From the NCBI RefSeq assembly GCF_040784935.1, contig NZ_CP160680.1, positions 5,871,802-5,935,801 of the forward strand: 64,000 bases of DNA, in the 5' to 3' direction. This DNA comes from Lewinella sp. LCG006 (GTDB lineage: Bacteria > Bacteroidota > Bacteroidia > Chitinophagales > Saprospiraceae). Within the stretch, counting starts at the first letter, position 1. Each line of letters starts with the position of its first letter. Positions 44,704 to 54,333 of the stretch are shown here, piece by piece. The notes below the pieces were generated by a model. It ran no database searches. It was not told where the DNA came from and saw only the letters and a program-made list of their open reading frames with translations. The position numbers and the translations under genes are program-made.

Positions 44704-45711
44704 TTATGCATCAAGGGTATTAACCAGTGCGGCATCCAGTCGCCATAGTTCGTAAGTTTCAATCAGGTAAACCAGTTTTTTGTGGTACCTTTTTGAAGTA
44801 GCGTAACCCGCCATTTTCAGGCCGGCAGCCTGGGCAGCGTAGTAGGGGAGAGTAGTGTTCCCAAAAAAGTCTTCCGGAGCAAAACCTGAAATACTTTGAA
44901 AAACGGTGGCCATTTCACGAATATCAATGCGCTCTTTTTGAACAGGAAACGCTTTCCAAATCCAGGCGTAACAACCTTTGCGGGCGGTGGTACAATCGTT
45001 TTTCAATAAATTACTATGACGACGGTAGCTGTCTTTCACGCTAAGGTAAGTCTCAAACCGATCGTACTTGTGATCGTCATGGTGCTGAGACACACCAACA
45101 GCGGGCTTCTTGTAGGTGAAGTCGTGATCGTAGAGTTGGTGGTAATTGCCGGCTTTGATTTTTTTTCGACCACTGGCATTCGGCAATGCTTTGATGCCAA
45201 AGTGATTATTGGTCATTCTTGCTAGTCTGGAGCGGCCAGCATCGCTTTCCAATATGCCTTGCGCCAGGGTAATACTGGCGGAGACATGGGTGACTTGCAT
45301 ATCAGACAAGGCTTCGCCAAGGTAGGTTTCAATGTAAGCCAGGTAGGCATAACCTGCCTTCAGCTTCCCAGCAGACCATCCTTCTTTAACTAGTTTTTCA
45401 GCCACTTTTTCGGCATCCCAAGTATGGCGGACTTGTATGGGCTGTTCATTGCGCGTGTTGAGTAAGGTGTTGCTACTCACACTATTGTTATTGAGTGTGA
45501 TCAGGTGGGTCGCCATTTGGTCGCCCATAGTTGTAGCTTGCTCCCAACCTACTTGGTAAGTATCGGTGAGTTCCTGAATAATCGGAAGCTTATTGAATTC
45601 ATCCCAGCCTTGTTCGTAAATAAAATAGGCACTACCTCCGACCACGATCAGACCAAAGACCGGCAGGAACCCGTCCATAAAGGCATTGACAATTTGTTGT
45701 AGATAGTTCAT
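44704..45711 (-). CDS. Membrane-anchored glucosaminidase (GH73-like)
   Basis: 335 residues. A membrane segment at about 14-31 anchors it. A linker rich in Asn and Thr follows. The lysozyme-like core (about 135-290) contains ASITLAQGILESDAGRSRLA with catalytic Glu155, NNHFGIK at 168-174, and YDRFETYLSVKDSYRRHSNLL. This is the usual order in bacterial glucosaminidases that cut the glycan chains of peptidoglycan. The last 50 residues form helices (YHKKLVYLIETYELWRLDA). It acts on the cell wall from the inner membrane. It is first in a two-gene operon with the degenerate partner gene. Confidence 0.85.
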   Translation of the reverse strand: MNYLQQIVNAFMDGFLPVFGLIVVGGSAYFIYEQGWDEFNKLPIIQELTDTYQVGWEQATTMGDQMATHLITLNNNSVSSNTLLNTRNEQPIQVRHTWDAEKVAEKLVKEGWSAGKLKAGYAYLAYIETYLGEALSDMQVTHVSASITLAQGILESDAGRSRLARMTNNHFGIKALPNASGRKKIKAGNYHQLYDHDFTYKKPAVGVSQHHDDHKYDRFETYLSVKDSYRRHSNLLKNDCTTARKGCYAWIWKAFPVQKERIDIREMATVFQSISGFAPEDFFGNTTLPYYAAQAAGLKMAGYATSKRYHKKLVYLIETYELWRLDAALVNTLDA

Positions 45712-46163
45712 TCTCGCTCAATAACAAATATTTCTTAACACTACAGCGGACAATCACTGTAAAAACAAACACATTGCATACGCAAAGCGACGCGATGTAG
45801 CGGCTTATACCCGTTACTAAGTGGTCTGGGACATTCTCACTTGTCCTTTTTTGCTCTGACTGCGTTAAAAAGCCTCGCCGAAGTTTAGGCTTCGCCTACG
45901 TTTTTCGCCTTGGCAGAGCAAAAAATGACGTTGCGATAATATTCCCAAACCACTTAGTGCCGGGTATAGCTAAATCAATTATTATTTTCGTGCTGTTTCA
46001 TAGGAATGAATGGGGAATGGGCGTTGATGCACAGCAGACAAACTGCCTTTTTTGAATAGAAACATCAAAAAAGACACGTGTAGATTATTATAGTATGATG
46101 GCACAATACAAAAGTAGCCCTTTACTATGGAAAAGATAGGTGAATTTTTCTTATTTATCTCTA
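45712..46163. other. Intergenic region holding palindromic element B
   Basis: 452 bases with no credible gene. A palindromic repeat occupies 45804-45970. The rest (45971-46163) is A/T-rich and I see nothing specific in it. Confidence 0.4.
45804..45970. repeat. Palindromic dispersed element, copy B
   Basis: The ends GGCTTATACCCG and CGGGTATAGC are inverted, continuing into CTAAGTGGTCTGGGA and its inverse with three mismatches. The core at 45862-45910 starts GCGTTAAAAAGCCTCG and ends TCGCCTACGTTTTTCGCCT. This is the same core as the minus strand of 7971-8020, while the outer arms differ. It is non-coding. Confidence 0.75.
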
Positions 46164-47042
46164 TTAGTAAAAGAGGTATTCTGTTTTGAAGAAAATTCCC
46201 ATTCGGTTCTGATTGCGCTTTCTGATTCTGGTGAAATCTAAACCAAGGTCTAATCCCAAGGAAAACCGCAGCGGAAGACTTTTAAAGGGCGAAACAAACA
46301 TTTGCCCTTTTACCGTAGCGAGCACGTACCATTCAGAGCCCCCTGTGTTCTTTGGAGCTTGGTAGCGGATACTTTCGTGCAAGGTCGCTTCAATGGCTTT
46401 GTATTCATCAAAAGTAAGGTCACCTTCGGCTACATCTCGCACCAGGTGATCGGTCACTAATTGTAAGATGCCCGATTCTTCAATGGTGATCCCAAAGCCA
46501 CTGTCAAATCCTGCTTCTACACCCGTATAAATTGAGGCCATGAGCGACTGTGCACTGGCCGTAGCGGGAATAATCTCCCACATATTGTTTTCTGCCAAAA
46601 GGCTCATTTCGTGTTGCAGCGACATCGAAAATCCGCCATCCCTGAACCGAGAGCCACCAAAAGTGGCCGTAGTGCGTGTATCACGATCGAAGGTCGCATA
46701 TTGCATACCCAAATAGAAGCGCCAGGCATTTTGGGTAAGGGGCCCTCCAATAACCGTGTCGAGATCTATTTCGATTTCTTCCAAACTGTCGATTTCCAGG
46801 ATTTGCGTAGCGTAACCAATCCCCAGGTTAAATAGATTGATCTGGCGTGCTGCGTGATCAAAATCTTTGAGGTTGGCTGCATCGCTGACAATGCTGGTTT
46901 CGTTGCCCAAGCCAACGGTCAGAAAAACGGTAGCACTATTAGGGCTTTGACCTCCATTGATGGAACGACCAAAGAAATCGATCTGTGCACCAAGCACAAA
47001 AGGAACCATGATCAAAAAGCACCAAAATGTAAAAATCTTCAT
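46164..47042 (-). CDS. Exported protein, probable outer-membrane beta-barrel
   Basis: 292 residues with a signal peptide (1-19, ending FVLGAQ). Alternating strands with aromatic ends are seen in FSMSLQHEMSLL, EWYVLATVKGQMFV and LRFSLGLDLGLDFTRI, and the C-terminus is KTEYLFY. The acidic patch LEIDSLEEIEIDLDT near 82-96 may be a loop. No family recognised. It follows the 47077-48216 barrel by 34 bp, so the T9SS type B gene and both barrels probably form one operon. Confidence 0.6.
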   Translation of the reverse strand: MKIFTFWCFLIMVPFVLGAQIDFFGRSINGGQSPNSATVFLTVGLGNETSIVSDAANLKDFDHAARQINLFNLGIGYATQILEIDSLEEIEIDLDTVIGGPLTQNAWRFYLGMQYATFDRDTRTTATFGGSRFRDGGFSMSLQHEMSLLAENNMWEIIPATASAQSLMASIYTGVEAGFDSGFGITIEESGILQLVTDHLVRDVAEGDLTFDEYKAIEATLHESIRYQAPKNTGGSEWYVLATVKGQMFVSPFKSLPLRFSLGLDLGLDFTRIRKRNQNRMGIFFKTEYLFY

Positions 47043-47076
47043 AAGTTTTGATTTCTGCGTAGTAGTTGTAAAAGGG

Positions 47077-48216
47077 CTAATCTTGAAAAAGAGAAGATTC
47101 CGTGTTTCGCTTGTTAAATATCCACTTTACGTTTACCGTAGGGGTTATTCGCCTGATGCGTAATTGTGGGTTAGATGGATGGTCGTTGCTCAATTGTTGG
47201 GCTTGATAGAAAAAACCAATACTGGCATCTCCTGTCCAGGTCTTATTAGTCCACTGGTAGCCTACCTTTCCGGTAAATTCTATGGTCTTTCCCGTTGCGA
47301 TCGGAAGGCCGAAGCCGTAGAGGGGAAGCCTGCTTTCTGCTGCGTCGAGAATCAATTGGCCAGCCTCATCCGTATTGATTAAATTTTCTAATGGATCGGG
47401 TAAGGCATTACGGATTTCTTGCCCCATATCTACTTCGCCCAACAGCTCCCGCCCTTGCTTGAAAGTAAGGTCGGTGGCTTTTACCCAACCAAAAGCAAAA
47501 TCGCCGTTGAGGTAGATGCCACTGGCAGTATTCCATTCCATTTGTCGAAATCCTGTGAGTATGGTCAATGGATGGATGAGCAACTCCAGCGATACTGCGT
47601 TGTTAAGTGCAGAGGTGGCTGCTAGTTCTCGCGCAGCAACGCCTACAAACTCATTGGCATTGAATAGTTTATTGATGTCTAATGGCTGTGGAAACTGGCC
47701 CGGAGAGAGTGCTCCAGACCAATAGCTGGCCCTGGCTGTAAGACCAATCACATTGAGTTCGAAGCGGGCCAGAGAGGTCCAGTTCTTGATTTCTCTACCT
47801 ACTTTTCCGGTCGGCAACTCAATCAGAAGATCCCTCAACGGTCGTTCTACAACACTGGGTAAATCAACGGCATTGAGTAAATCATCGTCGATGGTGATGT
47901 TTCCTCCTAGCACCGTTTCGTCAGCGATGTAGTCCAAGGTACTTTTTTGGTACAAATATCGCACGCCTGGCTTGAGCTGGAAGCTTTCCATGATACGCAG
48001 CGTCACCTTTTTCGACCACCAGGTGAAATAATCCATTCGCTGGGCTTGCCAGGGCCATTTGAAGGCACTGGGAGCTTTTTGGTACCAGGAGTCAGTTACT
48101 GGTTGGTGCAATGCGATGGCCACAGGGAAAGTGCTCCCGCTAGCCTTCTGGCTCGATGCTGGAGAAGTTGTGAGTATCCCAAAAAAAAGAAAAGCCAACC
48201 AGTAAATATGCTTCAT
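47077..48216 (-). CDS. Exported hypothetical protein, barrel-like
   Basis: 379 residues with a signal peptide ending near PASSQ (about 22). The body has long strand-rich stretches (WWSKKVTLRIMESFQLKPGVRYLYQ, ASGIYLNGDFAFGWVKATDLTF, IEFTGKVGYQWTNKTWTGDASIGFFYQ) and a final VNVKWIFNK, with a short tail. This suggests an outer-membrane beta-barrel of 12 or more strands. No PorP/SprF motif is seen. It lies 21 bp after the type B T9SS gene. Confidence 0.55.
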   Translation of the reverse strand: MKHIYWLAFLFFGILTTSPASSQKASGSTFPVAIALHQPVTDSWYQKAPSAFKWPWQAQRMDYFTWWSKKVTLRIMESFQLKPGVRYLYQKSTLDYIADETVLGGNITIDDDLLNAVDLPSVVERPLRDLLIELPTGKVGREIKNWTSLARFELNVIGLTARASYWSGALSPGQFPQPLDINKLFNANEFVGVAARELAATSALNNAVSLELLIHPLTILTGFRQMEWNTASGIYLNGDFAFGWVKATDLTFKQGRELLGEVDMGQEIRNALPDPLENLINTDEAGQLILDAAESRLPLYGFGLPIATGKTIEFTGKVGYQWTNKTWTGDASIGFFYQAQQLSNDHPSNPQLRIRRITPTVNVKWIFNKRNTESSLFQD

Positions 48217-48237
48217 TCATTTGTTTTTTAATGCTGA

Positions 48238-49683
48238 TTATTTCACCAAATTAACCTCTCCAGAAATGTTTATCCATTCTCCTTGGATGGCCCGGTACCA
48301 AAGCTGATAGGCAAAAAGTTGGGGATTGAGTCTTTTGCCACGATAAGTTCCATCCCAACCTTGCCAGATAATTCCTTGTGCCAACTGTTCCGTAGGGCTG
48401 AGGCGTTGGTCAAAAACGGTTCCTCCCGTGCGGGAGAATATTTGCAGCCTCACTTCTTCGACATTTGGAGACGTATAGACACTGAAATAGTCATTGTTAT
48501 TATCACCATTCGGACTAAAAGCGGTAGGTATGTAAACGCCAATTGGCCGTACTTGAATGGTGATCTCAACAAAACTGGCACAGCCTAACTCATCAATTGC
48601 CGCAACGATGAAGTTGGTACTACTGGTGGCTATATAGTTGAAGGTGCTGTCGCCTATTTCAGGCCCCCCATTCCAAATAATGTCGTAAGGAAAAGGGGTC
48701 TCCGTAACAAGTGCTTCCATTTCAATGGCAGAACCCTGCCAAACGGTCAACGGATTTTCCGATAAAAGGAGGTGATCAGCAACCGTGGTGGTCAGTTCCA
48801 GGGAAATATCCGTGAATAACACATTGGCACTCTGAGTGGCCGTACAGCCGTTTTCAGCGGTAAAAGTGACACTGTAGGTCCCTGGCGTTGTCACTTCTAT
48901 TTCGTAACCACTTTCCCCGTTGTCCCATAGGTAAGTGCCTTCCTGCAGCGCGAAAGCTTGCAAAGTGGCTACATCACCGATACAAGCATTGGCATCGTCA
49001 AGAAACAATTCTGGCAGTTCATTGAGATTGGTCGTCGTAATCACGATGCTATCACAACCACTCATGGCTGTAAGGGTATCAACACTGACGCCCACTTCTG
49101 CGGGTAAACAGCTTTCCGCAAAGAGGTAGGTTGTATCAATGATTTCAGCTAAAAAATAATTAACCAAAATACTGTCACAACCACAGCTACTGGGCAAGAG
49201 CTCTTGAAGCGAATCCAGTGCCGAATAAGTCAGACAATCCACGCCTTGTTGCATGGTATCAATGGCAGGTAGCAAGTGATAAACAAGACGCGTATCGCAG
49301 GAAGCTATGCCTGTTCCACTAGGGGTATTGGTGATGCCATCGACATAGATGGGTTCAGGAAAGCACTGGTCAATAACCAAGAAAACCGCTGTAGAATCTT
49401 CTCCCTGTCCATAGCTGAAGTTGACACTTGGGTCGATGGTCCAGGTATTGCACAACTCTTGGGTGGGATTTAGGCGTACTGTATCACCACAACGAACGTA
49501 AACGGTATTCTGGAATTCTACGGGGTTGGCCAGCGTGCAATCTCCTCCTGGGTCAAGGCATTCGTCTTGGGTATACCCCATCAATGGGAGAATAACCAGC
49601 ATCATGATCCTAAAGACATTAACTCCCAGGGACAAGGATCGTTTCACCGCAGAATAATAAAAGATACTTGAGAATTTTAGCAC
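48238..49683 (-). CDS. Secreted protein with type B T9SS (gliding-motility CHU_C) domain
   Basis: 481 residues. A signal peptide-like segment occurs at about 20-38 (VFRIMMLVILPLMGYTQ); the true start may be the Met pair near 27. An Ig-like/PKD region with paired cysteines covers 40-380. The C-terminal domain has the gliding-motility signature VYIPTAFSPNGDNNNDYF, followed by LQIFSRTGGTVFDQ and WDGTYRGKRL and a final SGEVNLVK. Type B passengers are exported by T9SS, often with SprF-like barrel partners encoded nearby. Two barrel-like genes follow here, which may play that role. Confidence 0.85.
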   Translation of the reverse strand: MLKFSSIFYYSAVKRSLSLGVNVFRIMMLVILPLMGYTQDECLDPGGDCTLANPVEFQNTVYVRCGDTVRLNPTQELCNTWTIDPSVNFSYGQGEDSTAVFLVIDQCFPEPIYVDGITNTPSGTGIASCDTRLVYHLLPAIDTMQQGVDCLTYSALDSLQELLPSSCGCDSILVNYFLAEIIDTTYLFAESCLPAEVGVSVDTLTAMSGCDSIVITTTNLNELPELFLDDANACIGDVATLQAFALQEGTYLWDNGESGYEIEVTTPGTYSVTFTAENGCTATQSANVLFTDISLELTTTVADHLLLSENPLTVWQGSAIEMEALVTETPFPYDIIWNGGPEIGDSTFNYIATSSTNFIVAAIDELGCASFVEITIQVRPIGVYIPTAFSPNGDNNNDYFSVYTSPNVEEVRLQIFSRTGGTVFDQRLSPTEQLAQGIIWQGWDGTYRGKRLNPQLFAYQLWYRAIQGEWINISGEVNLVK

Positions 49684-49941
49684 ACTTAATGATTTACTTC
49701 AATAGTCAAATTGCCAGCCTCCAGTGCTGGTGAACTAGGTCTTCAGGAAATGCAAAAAGATAGTGTACTAGAGATTATGAGTAAAGATCAAGCTGCTATA
49801 ATAGCATGTTTGCCGTCATCAAAAAAGGGCAATTTTTTTTGATAAACGCTGGGCAACGGAACAGCAAACATTTGATCTTATACTGGCGGCAAGATACGAA
49901 GATTTTAAAAAATCCAGTGTCTATTTCGTGTCGACGAAGTG

Positions 49942-50895
49942 TTAATCTTGGTCGACTTCAACGAGTTTGGTTTGAAAAACCAATCCTTTAATTTGGTGAT
50001 AATCGGCTAAATCTTCGGCATAATCACGGGCATCGTCCAGGGAAAGGAAAGGTGCTACGATCACCCGGTGCAGTGGCGTGCCATCCGTTGCGGGTTCTTT
50101 GAGCAAGAAGATATTGTTGAAACCTTGCGCCTGAAGCTTGAGTACATGGCGCTCTGCATTGTCATATTTGCTATAAGCCCCTAGCTGAACAGCAAAAGGA
50201 GAGATCGGTACATCGATAATATTGACTTGCCCAGCACTGGTCGTCAGGCCCGCTGCCGGTGTGCTTGGTAGATTCGAGGTAGTGATTTGAGGCGCGGCCT
50301 CTGCAGTACTTGGTTCTACCATGGTTACTGGTGTCCGCGCAGTTATTGCGGGTTCGTTTTTGTAATAGGTATTTGGCGATGGCGTTGTCGCCTGGTAGGT
50401 TTGCTGAGCAGGCTGCTGAATACCACGGCTAGTAAACCGAGGCTCTTGCTCAATACCTGCTGTTGCACCATAAGAAGTAGGGTTAGTGCTACTAGCACCT
50501 ACGACGGTAAGGCTTACCCTGGCCTGTCCGATAATCAGTAGATCTAATTCCTGGGCAGCAGCTTTGCTAAGGTCGATAACACAACCATCGCAATAAGCTC
50601 CACGGTCGTTGATTCGGACGGTTGTGGTGCGCCCATTGTCCAGGCGAGTAACTTTTACAATGGTGCCGAGGGGTAGTTTCTTGTGAGCAGCGGTCTTTTG
50701 TTGTTGGCTGAAAATTTCTCCAAGAGCCGTAGGAGTGCCCTCGTGATAATCGGGGTAAATTTGTGCCGTTCCGGTGTAATCAATAACGGGAGCCGCACCT
50801 TTTTCAGTAAGATCAGTGTCGTCATCCCAGCGAAAAGTCTGTGCTTGCGCGAGGAGACTTAGGCTAAAACAGAGGGTTAGTAAGGGTAATTTCAT
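49942..50895 (-). CDS. rlpA: RlpA-like lytic transglycosylase with SPOR domain
   Basis: 317 residues with a signal peptide (1-19). The double-psi beta-barrel domain covers about 40-132: GTAQIYPDYHEGTPTALGEIF, AAHKKLPLGTIVKVTRLDNGR, VRINDRGAYCDGCVIDLSKAAA. A Thr/Pro-rich spacer (140-220) leads to a SPOR domain (about 230-312) with FAVQLGAYSKYDNAERHVLKL and HRVIVAPFLSLDDARDY. The SPOR part binds denuded septal glycan and RlpA cuts it during cell separation. There is no lipobox, unlike E. coli RlpA. Confidence 0.88.
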   Translation of the reverse strand: MKLPLLTLCFSLSLLAQAQTFRWDDDTDLTEKGAAPVIDYTGTAQIYPDYHEGTPTALGEIFSQQQKTAAHKKLPLGTIVKVTRLDNGRTTTVRINDRGAYCDGCVIDLSKAAAQELDLLIIGQARVSLTVVGASSTNPTSYGATAGIEQEPRFTSRGIQQPAQQTYQATTPSPNTYYKNEPAITARTPVTMVEPSTAEAAPQITTSNLPSTPAAGLTTSAGQVNIIDVPISPFAVQLGAYSKYDNAERHVLKLQAQGFNNIFLLKEPATDGTPLHRVIVAPFLSLDDARDYAEDLADYHQIKGLVFQTKLVEVDQD

Positions 50896-51092
50896 AAAAT
50901 TAAGTTTTTGGTATTATTCAAAAGTTGAAGTTGGCTTTTGGTCGCTTGTTTTTCACTTGTTGAATATTCCCAGTTTCGGTGTTTCCGGCACGAAAACGCA
51001 GCTTAAGGGCGCTTTGTTATAAAGCATCCCTGTTTTTACCAGACTGTGACTTAGATTATGATAGTTACCAGCCTCAAAATTAATGCTTTTTT

Positions 51093-52040
51093 CTAAAAGC
51101 GTTGTACCGATTCTATAATATAAGGGGGGCGTTGTTTCATTTCGGTGTAAATGTTCGAGAGATAAATGGACATGATGTAAAGATTGAGGGTCGTCACCGC
51201 AAAGAAAATGGCAATAAGGATGACTAAAAAAGTCCAACCGGAATCGGCAATAGCAGGGTTTCCTAAGAGATCTGTTTCGGTAAACTTCACTTTTAGAGCA
51301 TTGGCGATGACGCCGATTAAGAACAAAAAAGACCCCAAAAATATAAGCAACATGCTTGATCGAAGAAAAGTAGTATAAGAAGTAATGGCTACCAGGGAGG
51401 TACGAAAACGCTCTCGGAAATCCTCATCATTGGGTAACGCCTGGCTGGTGCTGATACTGGTGGTACGAAAACCGATGATCGAGTAGATCGCCTTCATGTA
51501 GCGCAAATTTTCTCTCAGCCGCAGCAAAGAATTCAAAGCCCGGCGAGAAATCAAGCGTGTATTATGAGCTTTCTCATCTACCTTGAGTTGAGAATACTTT
51601 TTGAGAATGAAATAGAAAATTTGGTAGAGCCACTTCATTCCTTGCGAGCTTTCCCGTTCGTTGGCTTGCAAGTAAACAACATCGTATTGCTCCTGACTCT
51701 TGGCAAAAAGTGCCAGAATAACCTCGGGCTGTTTGGCAAAAATCGTTTCAAAAATGATGGTGTAATCGCCATTTGCACGATCCAAACCGGCCAGGATAGC
51801 ATGGTTTTTATTGGTACGAGAGGAGAGCTGAATCAAGTAAATCTGCTGCTTGAGGGCTGGCGGGAGAGGGGCTATACGATCATCGATACGCCACTCAGGG
51901 ACGTTATTGACCAAGATGATTTCGTAATCACTAAAGTTGGCGGCCAATACAGGAAACAAACCCTCTAGGTAGGTAGAGAGTTGATCCAGATCTGACTTCT
52001 GATGGATGACCCCAATGATGGAAATGAAAGTATTATTCAT
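51093..52040 (-). CDS. Degenerate GT2-type glycosyltransferase with two membrane segments
   Basis: 315 residues in the layout of DPM1/GtrB-type polyprenyl-phosphate glycosyltransferases: an N-terminal GT-A domain, an R-L-[MI]-x-R-R-A region (NTRLISRRALNSLL) and two C-terminal membrane segments (about 220-245 and 268-295). Two usual active-site features are missing. The D-A-D-L-Q-D-P-P-E stretch reads FETIFAKQPEV, and the Asp before RLI is Asn. It may be inactive or use a different chemistry. It is divergent from the C39 ABC exporter; a TACTTTG element lies 9-15 bp before its start. Confidence 0.65.
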   Translation of the reverse strand: MNNTFISIIGVIHQKSDLDQLSTYLEGLFPVLAANFSDYEIILVNNVPEWRIDDRIAPLPPALKQQIYLIQLSSRTNKNHAILAGLDRANGDYTIIFETIFAKQPEVILALFAKSQEQYDVVYLQANERESSQGMKWLYQIFYFILKKYSQLKVDEKAHNTRLISRRALNSLLRLRENLRYMKAIYSIIGFRTTSISTSQALPNDEDFRERFRTSLVAITSYTTFLRSSMLLIFLGSFLFLIGVIANALKVKFTETDLLGNPAIADSGWTFLVILIAIFFAVTTLNLYIMSIYLSNIYTEMKQRPPYIIESVQRF

Positions 52041-52084
52041 AGCTCTGCAAAGTAAAGAGGTTTTTCCCGAATTAGGATAAGTTG

Positions 52085-52115
52085 TTGGGAAATATCACCA
52101 AAAAGGTTAATTTTG
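52085..52115 (+). promoter_or_regulatory. Promoter of the ABC exporter genes
   Basis: TTG at 52085-52087 and TAATTTTG at 52108-52115 are separated by 20 bp. This is the full Bacteroidota -33/-7 arrangement, the best promoter in the window. It lies 40 bp upstream of the ATG at 52156. Confidence 0.65.
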
Positions 52116-52155
52116 TTGGATAAGCGTTTTGCATTTTCCTCACGGACAGCAGGGT

Positions 52156-54333
52156 ATGGCCAAACAATTTCCTTTTTTTCAACAGCTTGAACGCATGGAT
52201 TGCGGTGCAACTTGCTTACGCATGATTGCTCGTTACCACAAGCGTTACTATTCGCTGGAGTACCTCCGTGAGCTTACTTACATGGGCAAACAGGGGGTTT
52301 CCCTCCTGGAAATCAGCGATGCTGCCGAGGCCATTGGTATGCAAACGCTGGCCGTAAGGGTCAATTATGATCGCTTGCAGGATGATGTACCGCTGCCTTG
52401 TATTGCCCATCTGGAAGACGAGCATTTTGTGGTTGTTCATCACATCACTGCTACCCATATCTGGATTGCCGATCCGGCAGAAGGAAAATTTAAGATCACC
52501 AGAGAAGAATTTGAAGAAAGTTGGGTCCAGGAGGAAGACGAAGGCGTAATTCTCGTACTGGAGCCCACGCCCGAATTTTATGATCGCGACAACGAAGGCG
52601 TTGATCATTCCCAGTGGAGTTATGTTTGGGCTTATTTCAAGCAAGAATCCAGTCTGTTGATACAATTGGGCGTTGGGGTTTTAGTGGCAGGCTTGCTGCA
52701 AATAGCGATGCCCTTTCTGTTAAAATCTCTCGTAGATATTGGCATCGGGCACCTTGAGCCTAGTTTTATCACCATGATGATCGTAGGTTTACTCTTGTTG
52801 TTCCTTGCACAAACGGTGGTCGAAGTCTTCCGTCGCTGGATACTGATTCATGTAGGGGTGCGGGTCAACGTGAAAATTCTATCCGACTTTTTACAAAAAC
52901 TGACCCGCTTGCCATTGAGGTACTTTGATAACCGACTCACCGGTGATCTGCTCCAACGTATTGCCGATCACGAGCGTATCCAGCGGTTTCTCACTTCAAC
53001 GACCTTGGTGTCAGTCTTGTCCCTGTTCAATTTTATTGCCTTTTCGTTGTTGTTGTACTTTTGGAGCGGTTGGGTATTAATGGTGTTTTTTCTGGGTACC
53101 CTGTTCAATTTGGCCTGGGTGTATCTCTTTCAGCAGAATCAGCGAGAAATTGATTATAAAAGTTTCGATCAATATGCCGACAACCAGGGCAAGTTGATTG
53201 AATTGGTGGAAGGCATGCAGGACATCAAACTCCACAATGCCGAAAAATCAAAGCGTTGGTCATGGGAGCGTAGCCAGGCAGCACTTATCCGCACCGAAAT
53301 GGGTGCTGCTGTTTACAACCAAATTCAGCGCACCGGAGGAGATTTCATCAACGAAGGCAAAAACCTGATCATTCTATTTTTCGTAGCCAATTCCGTGCTG
53401 GAAGGCACCATGACCTTGGGAATGTTGGTCGCCATCATGTACGTAGTTGCACAGTTGAATTCTCCGATCCGGCAATTCGTAGAATTCATTCGTTCCCTGG
53501 AGGAAGCTAAAATCAGTCTGGAACGGATGAATGAAATCCATACCAAGGCCAACGAGGAAGAAGCACGTGGGAAGATCAGCATGCTCCCTGAAACGGGAGA
53601 TCTGAGCCTCGAAAAAGTTGACTTTCAATACAATGGCCCCAATTCACCGCTGGTGTTGAAAAACGTCAGCCTGGATATCAGAAAAGGGGAGACTACCGTG
53701 ATTGTTGGAACGAGCGGAAGTGGAAAAAGTACTTTGCTCAAGCTCTTGCTCAATGTCTATCAGCCTGTAAGCGGTGCCGTGCGTTTGGGAGAAGTGAAAC
53801 TGGATAATTTGCAGCACCGTTTTTGGCGGGAGAAATGCGGAGCGGTATTGCAGGATGCTTACGTTTTCAACGATACCATTGCTAAAAATATCGCTTTGGG
53901 CGACGAGATCATTGATAAACGCCGACTCTTAAGGGCTGTTAAGGTTGCCAATATTCAGACCTTTATCGAAGGCTTACCGTTGGGGTATAGTACCAAGGTA
54001 GGAAAAGAAGGTTTGGGGCTTAGCCTGGGCGAAAAGCAGCGCCTCTTGATTGCACGAGCTGCTTACAAAGATCCTGATTACTTCTTTTTTGACGAAGCCA
54101 CCTCTGCGCTCGATGCTTTCCACGAGATGCTCATCATGGAAAATTTTGCTGAAGCTTTTCCCGATCGGACCATGATCATTGTAGCGCACCGTTTGAACAC
54201 CGTACGCCTGGCAGATCGGATCATCGTGATGGAATCTGGCGAACTGGTAGAACAGGGTACCCACGAAGAACTTTATTACGCTAGAGGTGCTTACTACCAA
54301 CTCGTGCGTAACCAAATAGAACTCGGAGCATAA
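52156..54333 (+). CDS. Peptidase-containing ABC exporter (C39 family)
   Basis: 725 residues from Met at 52156. The N-terminal C39 peptidase has Gln10, Cys16 (in RMDCGATC), His90 (EDEHFVVVHH) and Asp106 (WIADPAEG), a complete papain-like set for cutting GG-type leaders. The six-helix membrane domain spans about 160-430. The ATPase domain shows Walker A GTSGSGKST (near 517), the signature LSLGEKQR (near 622; the usual form is LSGGQ) and Walker B FFFDEATSALD. It exports and trims small peptides or proteins through the inner membrane together with the HlyD-type adaptor that follows. No leader peptide gene was recognised nearby. Confidence 0.93.
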   Translation: MAKQFPFFQQLERMDCGATCLRMIARYHKRYYSLEYLRELTYMGKQGVSLLEISDAAEAIGMQTLAVRVNYDRLQDDVPLPCIAHLEDEHFVVVHHITATHIWIADPAEGKFKITREEFEESWVQEEDEGVILVLEPTPEFYDRDNEGVDHSQWSYVWAYFKQESSLLIQLGVGVLVAGLLQIAMPFLLKSLVDIGIGHLEPSFITMMIVGLLLLFLAQTVVEVFRRWILIHVGVRVNVKILSDFLQKLTRLPLRYFDNRLTGDLLQRIADHERIQRFLTSTTLVSVLSLFNFIAFSLLLYFWSGWVLMVFFLGTLFNLAWVYLFQQNQREIDYKSFDQYADNQGKLIELVEGMQDIKLHNAEKSKRWSWERSQAALIRTEMGAAVYNQIQRTGGDFINEGKNLIILFFVANSVLEGTMTLGMLVAIMYVVAQLNSPIRQFVEFIRSLEEAKISLERMNEIHTKANEEEARGKISMLPETGDLSLEKVDFQYNGPNSPLVLKNVSLDIRKGETTVIVGTSGSGKSTLLKLLLNVYQPVSGAVRLGEVKLDNLQHRFWREKCGAVLQDAYVFNDTIAKNIALGDEIIDKRRLLRAVKVANIQTFIEGLPLGYSTKVGKEGLGLSLGEKQRLLIARAAYKDPDYFFFDEATSALDAFHEMLIMENFAEAFPDRTMIIVAHRLNTVRLADRIIVMESGELVEQGTHEELYYARGAYYQLVRNQIELGA

